A stretch of 8,062 bases of DNA from an uncultured Eubacteriales bacterium. Lineage in GTDB: Bacteria; Bacillota; Clostridia; Oscillospirales; CAG-272. This document shows positions 1 to 5,614 of this stretch, one piece after another (the first letter of the stretch is position 1; each line of letters opens with the position of its first letter). The notes under the pieces were generated by a model. It was given only the letters and a program-made list of their open reading frames with translations, made no database searches and was not told the DNA's origin. Where the stretch lies: NCBI GenBank assembly GCA_934462885.1, contig CAKSJC010000069.1, positions 1 through 8,062 on the forward strand, read 5' to 3'. The position numbers were made by a program, and so were the translations under genes.

Positions 1-30
1 ATATACTATTTTTTATTATTTCCCTAATTG

Positions 31-76
31 ATGTAAAAAGGAGAGAGCTTTTGCAAAAGCTCTCTCCTTTTTACAT
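31..76. terminator. Bidirectional-type intrinsic terminator (46-nt perfect palindrome)
   Basis: Positions 31-76 form an uninterrupted perfect palindrome centred on the G53/C54 step. The core arm is AGGAGAGAGCTTTTG and its complement, flanked by five A residues on one side and five T residues on the other. In a minus-strand transcript it lies 54 nt after the stop of the hydrolase gene, so it most likely ends that transcript. The A-run/T-run symmetry would let it work equally for a plus-strand or convergent transcript entering from the left. The U-tract (UUUUU followed by ACAU) is inside the palindrome rather than after it, which is usual for bidirectional terminators. The remaining 53 nt up to the gene (77-129) contain only a short CACCTATA direct repeat and nothing I can call. 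Confidence 0.85.
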
Positions 77-129
77 GGAGCATGGTAACCCTGCCTGAAA
101 CGCCTGCACCTATATACACCTATACTCCG

Positions 130-1074
130 TTATTCGGCGGAGTCTGAACAACGATTTTCTGTTTTCAAGAAACTTTTGATGTCTCTTACAACCTCCGCAC
201 GGCAGGTATCGTTCAGTATCTCATGACGGCAGTTTTCATAAAGCTTTATTCGAACGTTGGCGCCGTTTTTTATTAATCTCTCATATACCTTTCCCACTCC
301 GCGTCCGTAATCGCCGACCGGATCGTCTTTCCCCGAAAGCATAAGGATCGGCATATTTTTCGGAATATTCTTAAACCATGCGGAACGGTTGCAAAATCTG
401 TTGAGCTTTATGAGATCTTCCATAGCGCTCACAGAAAATTTGAAAGTGCAAAGCGGATCTGCGGCGTAGAGTTTTTGCATATTTTCGTCTTTTGTGAGCC
501 AGCAATACTCGTTATCACCTTCAAAATGAGAGTTAAAACTTCCGAACGCCATTTTATCTATAGTTTTAGAAATATATTTTTCTCCGCAAATTTTTTTCAC
601 AATGCGTGTAGCAAAAAGCCCGATCCCTGAGAAAGGATTATATCCGCCGGTTCCCATTATAATAAGTTTATCGGCACTTACGTATTTCTCGATAGTCGAA
701 CGAACTATAAACGAGCCCATGCTGTGTCCCATTAAATAATACGGAAGATTCCCGCCATATTCTTTGCGCACAGCATCGGAAAAAACTTTAACGTCCAGAC
801 AAAGATAATCCCAACCGTTTTCATGGGCTATAAAACCAAGTTCATCCGAGGAATCAACGCTTTCTCCGTGACCAAGATGGTCGTATCCAAAACAGATATA
901 CCCGTTTTCAGCCATCTTCCTCATCAAAAAATCATATCTCTTTATATGTTCCGTCATACCGTGTACAACATGAAAAAAAGCGGTTGCTTTTTCGTCGGGA
1001 AGATACACACGCCCGTACAGCATATGCTTTTTATCTGACGACATGACTTTTTTTTCGATCATCTGAACGCTCAT
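130..1074 (-). CDS. Alpha/beta hydrolase, lysophospholipase / monoacylglycerol lipase type (serine aminopeptidase S33-like fold)
   Basis: This is a 314-residue cytoplasmic serine hydrolase with no signal peptide. Visible motifs are the oxyanion-hole segment HGMTEH (residues 38-43), GYDHLGHGES (63-72), the nucleophile elbow GHSMG with Ser118, SGKDDPVG with the probable acid Asp251, and NCRHE with the catalytic His284. This order and spacing match the lysophospholipase/monoglyceride lipase group, which cleaves acyl esters of glycerol or lysophospholipids; the true substrate is not readable here. The middle region (about 145-235) would be the variable cap over the active site. The start at 1074 is supported by AGGAGG (complement of 1081-1086) six nt upstream. 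It is a single-gene unit with its own strong promoter at 1102-1131 and a palindromic terminator at 31-76. The neighbouring genes are unrelated. The fold and triad are secure; lipase versus general esterase is inference. Confidence 0.9.
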   Translation of the reverse strand: MSVQMIEKKVMSSDKKHMLYGRVYLPDEKATAFFHVVHGMTEHIKRYDFLMRKMAENGYICFGYDHLGHGESVDSSDELGFIAHENGWDYLCLDVKVFSDAVRKEYGGNLPYYLMGHSMGSFIVRSTIEKYVSADKLIIMGTGGYNPFSGIGLFATRIVKKICGEKYISKTIDKMAFGSFNSHFEGDNEYCWLTKDENMQKLYAADPLCTFKFSVSAMEDLIKLNRFCNRSAWFKNIPKNMPILMLSGKDDPVGDYGRGVGKVYERLIKNGANVRIKLYENCRHEILNDTCRAEVVRDIKSFLKTENRCSDSAE

Positions 1075-1101
1075 AATTTGCCTCCTGTTTTTTATGAATT
1101 A

Positions 1102-1131
1102 ATTATATAATAATTATATTGTTTTTGTCAA
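1102..1131 (-). promoter_or_regulatory. Sigma-A type promoter for the alpha/beta hydrolase gene
   Basis: On the minus strand a perfect TTGACA -35 (complement of 1126-1131) is followed after 18 nt by a perfect TATAAT -10 (complement of 1102-1107). Transcription would begin near 1095, giving a very short leader that holds the AGGAGG at 1081-1086. A second TATAAT (complement of 1113-1118) is too close to this -35 to be its partner. The spacer is nearly all A/T. Confidence 0.8.
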
Positions 1132-1209
1132 TCAAGTTTATACAAAACAACTAATTTTTCTTAACTCAAATTTAAATAACGTTTTTTGTTAAATCCACAA
1201 AAACCACTA

Positions 1210-1238
1210 TTGACATAGGGAGAAAATAAATGTAAAAT
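1210..1238 (+). promoter_or_regulatory. Sigma-A type promoter for the GH95-like gene
   Basis: TTGACA at 1210-1215 is followed after exactly 17 nt by TAAAAT at 1233-1238, which differs from the -10 consensus at one base. The start point would be near 1245, leaving a leader of about 24 nt. That leader contains AGGAG (1256-1260) eight nt before the ATG at 1269. No operator of a recognisable family is visible around it. The divergent -35 boxes at 1131 and 1210 leave 78 nt of AT-rich DNA between them where a regulator could bind. Confidence 0.75.
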
Positions 1239-1268
1239 TATTGAAAACTCAACTTAGGAGACAAATCG

Positions 1269-3362
1269 ATGAAACACACTGTACATATAACAGAACAGCC
1301 TAAAAAAGTTCCGTCAAGATATTTGCCCGACGGTGCGATTTGCGGAAACGGAGACCTCGCAATCACGTGGTCAGGCGCTCCGGAGAGGCTTCGTTTTTAC
1401 GTCTCAAAGGCGGATTTTTGGAAAGCAGAAGCGGGGGACCGCGGAAAAGGCGGTATCTCTCCGATAGGAATTATCGAAGTTTTAACACCAAGCGTAAATT
1501 ACTCACCTTACAATGTTGAACAGCGTATTGATGAAGGTGAAGTAGTAGGATTCTTTAGCGGCGCGAACACGAATGTGGAGATAAAAACCGTTGTTCTCGC
1601 CACCGAAAACACGATTCTTATAGAAGTTAAGGCTACATATCCCCTAACTTCCCACTCCGTGTCTCTTTTAAGCATTGAGGGAAACGGCGCGATATGCGAA
1701 AACATCCGAAAAAACGGCGTTCATTATCTATCCCGATCTTTTAACGATCCATCTCTCCTTTATCCAAGCGAAGCTGTTATGGAAATGCGGGAAGTCGACC
1801 GCAAAAAAGACGGAAAAACTTTAACTGTACGTTATGCGGTAACTGTCACGACAAATCATGATACTGCCGCATATAAAGCCGCAAACAACGCCCGCCTTCT
1901 TGCAATCGATTCAGAACGCCTTGACTATCTGTATTTTTCCCACACAGAATGGTGGAAAAACTTTTGGTCAAAAAGTTCCGTTACTCTCCCTGATCCCGAG
2001 ATCGAAACGCACTGGTATGCCGGACTTTACGTTATGGCTTGCTGCGCAAGGAACCGTAAATTTCCTCCGGGACTTTGGGGAAACTTCATCACCTCCGACG
2101 TAATGGCGTGGAAAGGCGACTACCATCTCAACTACAATTACCAAGCGCCGTTCTATGCGCTTACATCCTCCAATCACATTGAACTTATGGACTGCTATGA
2201 CGCTCCGCTGTTTGATTTCGTTCCCTACGGAGTCTACAACACAAAAACATATTTAGGATGCCGCGGTATATATTTCCCGGTCGGAATAGGTCCGCTCGGA
2301 CTGAACACCTCCCTCTTCGACGGCTCCAAGGAGCACGGTGAACTTTTCCTCGGTCAGAAAATTGACGCCTCTTTCTGCGCAATCGTAATGGCTTTACGCT
2401 GGTACGGAACCCGCGATATTGAGTATGCCCGTAACTACGCCTACCCCTATATGAGGCTTCTCGCCGATTTCTGGGAAGATTATCTCGTATACGAAGACGG
2501 CAAATACGCTCTCTACAACGATGCCAACCACGAAGTCGACTACTTTGAAGACGCCGATTTCAACCCGACTCACCATGACGATAAAAACGCGATACGTCCG
2601 ATCATTTTTATAAAAATGATCATGCTCGCGCTCCTCGATATGCAGTCCGAACTTGCTCTCGACGCCGACAGACGCGAAAAATGGCTCGATATTCTTGAAA
2701 ACACTGGCACTCTCACAACATTCGAAAAGGAGGGAAAAACCTTGATACGTTCTACCGAAATAGGCAAAGAAGATTGTAATGTTGTAGCCGTCGACATAAT
2801 GATTTATCCAACCGGCATAATAGGAAGCCGATCTGATCCTTATATTCTCTCTCTTGTAAAAAATTCATTCGATCTTTTTGTGCGTTGGTCAGACGATAAT
2901 TACTTCTGTTCTTACTATCCGACCGCTGTACGCCTGGGAATTGATCCCGATTTCATTTTTGAAAAAATTCATTACGTTATAGACAATCACCAACTCCCGA
3001 ACTATATGTTTACGTATGCCGGCGGAGGTACTGAAAACAGCTCGGCTAGTCCCGCGACGATTAATGAAATGCTAATGCAGAGCTATGAGAACGTCATACG
3101 TCTTTTCCCCAACTGGAATATGAAAAAAGACGCATCATTCAAAAATCTTCGCGCTTATGGCGCTTTCCTTGTTTCAGGCGAGTTAAACAATGGCGTGATA
3201 TCGGCTTCAATACTCAGCGAAAAGGGTCGTCCCCTTACCGTTGAAAGCCCGCGCGGCGGAGAATACGTTCTTGTGAAAAACGGTGTTTCGATTCCGTTTA
3301 ACGGTTCTGATATTACTGTCGAAACAATTCCGAATGAAATTGTATATGTAAAACTGAAATAA
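1269..3362 (+). CDS. GH95-like glycoside hydrolase, divergent, cytoplasmic
   Basis: This 697-residue protein has no signal peptide or membrane segment. The N-terminal part (about 1-235) looks like the GH95 beta-sandwich, with DGAICGNGDLAITWSG at 21-36 resembling the family's P-x-GNG-x-LG entry motif. The central part (about 240-615) fits an (alpha/alpha)6 barrel: FPPGLWGNF (265-273), then LNYNYQAPFYA (287-297), matching the family's N-I-N-x-Q-x-N-Y-W-P segment. NEMLMQSYENVIRLFPNW (599-616) matches its E-M-L-x-Q-S-H-x-x-x-I-x-L-L-P segment. The tail (about 616-697) resembles the C-terminal sandwich. GH95 enzymes cleave terminal alpha-L-fucose or alpha-L-galactose. By position, Asn288 and Asn290 would replace the two active-site Asn of Bifidobacterium AfcA and Glu422 (in NHE) may be the general acid. 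The usual Asp of D-G-N-F-G falls on Glu589-Asn590. A changed base residue means the substrate, and even the mechanism, may differ. It would act on imported oligosaccharides. There is no adjacent transporter or regulator. Family assignment is by remembered motifs. Confidence 0.7.
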   Translation: MKHTVHITEQPKKVPSRYLPDGAICGNGDLAITWSGAPERLRFYVSKADFWKAEAGDRGKGGISPIGIIEVLTPSVNYSPYNVEQRIDEGEVVGFFSGANTNVEIKTVVLATENTILIEVKATYPLTSHSVSLLSIEGNGAICENIRKNGVHYLSRSFNDPSLLYPSEAVMEMREVDRKKDGKTLTVRYAVTVTTNHDTAAYKAANNARLLAIDSERLDYLYFSHTEWWKNFWSKSSVTLPDPEIETHWYAGLYVMACCARNRKFPPGLWGNFITSDVMAWKGDYHLNYNYQAPFYALTSSNHIELMDCYDAPLFDFVPYGVYNTKTYLGCRGIYFPVGIGPLGLNTSLFDGSKEHGELFLGQKIDASFCAIVMALRWYGTRDIEYARNYAYPYMRLLADFWEDYLVYEDGKYALYNDANHEVDYFEDADFNPTHHDDKNAIRPIIFIKMIMLALLDMQSELALDADRREKWLDILENTGTLTTFEKEGKTLIRSTEIGKEDCNVVAVDIMIYPTGIIGSRSDPYILSLVKNSFDLFVRWSDDNYFCSYYPTAVRLGIDPDFIFEKIHYVIDNHQLPNYMFTYAGGGTENSSASPATINEMLMQSYENVIRLFPNWNMKKDASFKNLRAYGAFLVSGELNNGVISASILSEKGRPLTVESPRGGEYVLVKNGVSIPFNGSDITVETIPNEIVYVKLK
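2600..2621. repeat. 22-nt perfect palindrome inside the GH95-like gene
   Basis: Positions 2600-2621 read GATCATTTTTA followed by its exact reverse complement, with no central spacer. It lies in the coding sequence for residues around 444-451 (I-I-F-I-K-M-I). It could be a chance product of an Ile/Lys/Phe-rich stretch or a dyad binding site. No T-run follows, so it is not a terminator. Confidence 0.5.
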
Positions 3363-3368
3363 AAAACA

Positions 3369-3416
3369 AAATCTCCCGGCGTAATTCAAATGCTGACGTC
3401 GGGAGATTTATTTTTT
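3369..3416. terminator. Bidirectional intrinsic terminator between convergent genes
   Basis: The arms at 3369-3382 and 3396-3409 (AAATCTCCCGGCGT and ACGTCGGGAGATTT) pair over 14 positions with one G-U wobble in the plus-strand RNA and a 13-nt loop. On the plus strand the stem is followed by ATTTTTT (3410-3416), seven nt after the stop of the GH95-like gene. On the minus strand the stem is followed by TTTTGTTTTTT (complement of 3360s-3370), just after the stop of the 469-residue membrane-protein gene. One structure therefore serves both convergent transcripts. Confidence 0.9.
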
Positions 3417-3422
3417 CACACA

Positions 3423-4832
3423 TTAAATGACTTCTGCTTCATCTTTATATACAAGAGAATTTACCGTTGCCGATGTTACGAATGCATAAGCAATAAAGAC
3501 AAATGACACCGCAGAGTTTATAAAGGCAATAAACTGGAATGAAACCATGATATAGTAATACGCTGCTGCAAGCACAAAGTTTATAAAAGCAAGTATCGCG
3601 CAGCAAAGAAGCTTTGTATTTACCGCATTTGATACCTCGGCGTCGCGGTTTTGTTTACTGAACTGGGCGCTGTCGTTTTGTATGCCAAAATGCCTAAGAT
3701 GAATTTTCACCGCTTCAGACAGTGCAAAGAGAAAAACAACGAAAGACGCTATGGCAAAAACGTTCTCTGACACTTCAAGCGCAGCCAAAGTGTAATACTG
3801 CTTTGCCGCACCAGATATCCATAATACCGCTTCCTCATTGTATTCTCCGAAATATCTTACCTGAAGGACAGCACATACGATAGAGATAATGCCGCGAACA
3901 GCAGCAAGAGGAAAAACGAGTTTCGCAACTTTCACATCACGTGCTATAATCGCCGCTGCAAAAACAAGAAATACCGATGAAATTATGCCTACAAAAATAT
4001 TTACGCCGTCGAACGTCATCACAAACGATGTAAGGGACGCACAAGAAAACAGAAACAAAGCAGTCTTCATACGCCTTGCCGTAAAAAAGGTATCCCTCGG
4101 CAATATATCGCGTTCGTACTTATTTTTCAGACTTTCGACAAATTTTCCGTCATCCTTCAAACTGTTAAAAAATCCGCATGTTTTACAAAGATAAATTATT
4201 CCCAAAACAAGGATAATTATCGAAAAAAGCACATACAAAAACGGTTTATAGGAAGAAAGGCTTCTCGAAAACGCCGTCACTTCTCCGAGATAATCGTACA
4301 TTTGAAGTTCAGTAAGTTCCGGAATAACGGTAAGGCACACTCTGAGAACATAAAAAAACAAGATATAGTTTCTTGTATTTGTCATGACATCGACTTGTCT
4401 GGTTTTTTTACGTTTTTTTCTGTTCTTTCCGATTTTTTTCGCGTACATTGCGGTACCGTTATATTCCATCGCCGCAAAATCAAGTCCTTCAAAGAGCTTG
4501 AAGAGCGCAGGAATAAACATGATTACTTCCGCAATCGAAAAAATAAACGTAAGAAGAAGTTTTCCCGTTCCGTCCGAATACTGCAAAAACAGCATTGAAA
4601 ACACTTTTAAAAGCTCCGCTGACGAGAGCCTGACGAACATCTCTCTGGCTGACGCCAACTTCCCGACAAAATAAGACATCTTTGTAAGCCCGAGAGCAAT
4701 GAGAAAAAATCCTAAAGCGTCAGGCAGAATGTCTATTGTCATAATTACGGGATTAAACAAAAAAACAAATCCGGCTCCGGTCAGTGAAAGTCCCATCGCT
4801 CCTCTTTTAACCGCTATTTCTTTTTCTTCCAT
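3423..4832 (-). CDS. Polytopic membrane protein, unrecognised family, probable internal duplication
   Basis: This is a 469-residue integral membrane protein of unknown function. About 10-11 hydrophobic segments are visible, roughly at 13-35, 36-55, 90-113, 155-172, 196-216, 255-275, 277-297, 303-322, 347-372, 407-428 and 432-455. A strongly basic cytoplasmic-type loop (132-146, K/R-rich) sits between the third and fourth. There are no catalytic, ATP-binding or transporter signatures. The first membrane hairpin has D38-x2-G41-x6-G48-x2-K51-x-S53, the same spacing as in the 240-residue protein just upstream. Residues 30-34 (IMTID) and 271-275 (VMTFD) begin two similar membrane hairpins, which suggests the protein is a tandem of two related halves. 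The gene overlaps the upstream stop by 19 nt, and its ribosome binding site lies inside the upstream gene, so translation is probably coupled. It is the last gene before the terminator at 3369-3416. The reading frame is secure; the function is unknown. Confidence 0.85.
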   Translation of the reverse strand: MEEKEIAVKRGAMGLSLTGAGFVFLFNPVIMTIDILPDALGFFLIALGLTKMSYFVGKLASAREMFVRLSSAELLKVFSMLFLQYSDGTGKLLLTFIFSIAEVIMFIPALFKLFEGLDFAAMEYNGTAMYAKKIGKNRKKRKKTRQVDVMTNTRNYILFFYVLRVCLTVIPELTELQMYDYLGEVTAFSRSLSSYKPFLYVLFSIIILVLGIIYLCKTCGFFNSLKDDGKFVESLKNKYERDILPRDTFFTARRMKTALFLFSCASLTSFVMTFDGVNIFVGIISSVFLVFAAAIIARDVKVAKLVFPLAAVRGIISIVCAVLQVRYFGEYNEEAVLWISGAAKQYYTLAALEVSENVFAIASFVVFLFALSEAVKIHLRHFGIQNDSAQFSKQNRDAEVSNAVNTKLLCCAILAFINFVLAAAYYYIMVSFQFIAFINSAVSFVFIAYAFVTSATVNSLVYKDEAEVI

Positions 4833-5536
4833 TTCTTCTTTCCTTTGCTTTTTTCCGCAGTGCGTCTGCCGGCCTCATCTATCGCCATTTTCATTGAATC
4901 CTTTGTGTATTCCTGCGTTTTTTTCTCAAAGCTGTCAAATTTATCGTTTAGCTTATTTATTATTGCAAACCTTGATTTTTTCGGAGCATCCTCATCCTCG
5001 TCGGCAGGACAAAGTATTCCGAAGCATTTATAAAACAGTACAAAGTTTACGATCAGACAGACTACAAAATATATGTATACGGCCATGTTGAGCTGCACTG
5101 AAAAATCGCCTATCATATTTCCGAATACAATCGCAAAAACTCCCGCGAGATAATATATCATTGTCATAACCATAGAGCGATCGGCAGCCCGCACAAGCTT
5201 TAACGAATTCGCCCCCTTTGACAGTCCGCGTATACCGAGAAAAATAAAAATATGCATAACGCACGCCGAAATGAGCTTTACAATACTGACCGCAATTCCT
5301 ACCGCGCTGCCGTTGTCCCACAGTCCGAACATCAGCGATGCGGCTGAGGCAAGACAGCCGACAGAAAAAACAAGTGCAGATATCGAAGAGGCGATAAAAT
5401 ACCTATTGTACTGCGACAGTTTAATCATTCCGTATATCATGACGGCTGCACCTATTATATCAGCAAAAAAGTAAACATTTGACAAAGAAAACGCAAACGT
5501 CACAAGATAGCCGAACAAGAGAATTCCGAATCCCAT
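4814..5536 (-). CDS. Six-segment membrane protein with charged cytoplasmic tail, unrecognised family
   Basis: This is a 240-residue protein of unknown function. About six membrane segments are visible, near 3-22, 24-40, 47-70, 78-103, 121-142 and 149-175. A hydrophilic tail follows, with an acidic patch (PADEDEDAP, 177-185), a charged stretch likely to be helical (190-225), and a terminal run rich in Lys (231-240). The first hairpin carries D26-x2-G29-x6-G36-x2-K39-x-S41, identical in spacing to the next gene's product, so the two are probably paralogues. The sixth segment ends YKCFGILC (169-176), which resembles YLCKTCGFF in the larger protein at about the same relative place. The start at 5536 is supported by GGAGG (complement of 5541-5545) four nt upstream, a rather short spacing. 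The gene follows secA after 75 nt and overlaps the next gene by 19 nt, so co-transcription is likely. Membrane location is secure; any link to protein export is only positional. Confidence 0.85.
   Translation of the reverse strand: MGFGILLFGYLVTFAFSLSNVYFFADIIGAAVMIYGMIKLSQYNRYFIASSISALVFSVGCLASAASLMFGLWDNGSAVGIAVSIVKLISACVMHIFIFLGIRGLSKGANSLKLVRAADRSMVMTMIYYLAGVFAIVFGNMIGDFSVQLNMAVYIYFVVCLIVNFVLFYKCFGILCPADEDEDAPKKSRFAIINKLNDKFDSFEKKTQEYTKDSMKMAIDEAGRRTAEKSKGKKKWKKKK
4841..4846 (-). promoter_or_regulatory. Ribosome binding site embedded in the upstream gene's Lys-rich tail
   Basis: AAAGGA on the minus strand sits eight nt before the ATG at 4832 and supports that start. It lies within the last codons of the 240-residue membrane protein (Lys-Gly-Lys region), so the purine-rich stretch both encodes the Lys-rich tail and provides the signal for the next gene. 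Confidence 0.6.
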
Positions 5537-5548
5537 TCTACCTCCATT

Positions 5549-5614
5549 TGATCTTTAGATTCATATACGGCGTTCTCCATACCGGAAAACGCCGCATTTT
5601 CTCAGAAAAGATCA
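5549..5614 (-). promoter_or_regulatory. Stable intercistronic RNA hairpin between secA and the membrane-protein gene
   Basis: In the minus-strand RNA, CGGCGTTTTCC (complement of 5584-5594) pairs with GGAGAACGCCG (complement of 5568-5578) over 11 positions with one G-U pair and a 5-nt loop. An outer arm TGATCTTT (complement of 5607-5614), which starts with the secA stop codon, can pair with AAAGATCA (complement of 5549-5556). That places the GGAGG of the next gene three nt beyond the outer stem. There is no T-run after the inner stem on the minus strand, so it is not a normal terminator. It may stabilise or separate the secA message from the downstream one. The pairing is seen directly; the role is inferred. 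Confidence 0.5.

Noticed and set aside
107..124. Tandem CACCTATA repeats after the hydrolase gene
   Set aside because: There are two short copies only, with no further units and no feature associated with them.
1161..1192. TTAAC (1161-1165) and GTTAA (1188-1192) as an operator dyad between the divergent promoters
   Set aside because: Only five bases match, in very AT-rich DNA with a 22-nt gap; this is expected by chance.
4302..5091. Plus-strand open frames of 96-130 residues opposite the membrane-protein genes
   Set aside because: They are antisense to well-supported genes with membrane topology, ribosome binding sites and operon order, and they lack their own start signals or recognisable motifs.
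5568..5594. Intrinsic terminator after secA
   Set aside because: The hairpin is strong, but on the minus strand it is followed by TATATGAATC with no T-run; on the plus strand the stem has a mismatch and there is no plus-strand gene ending there.
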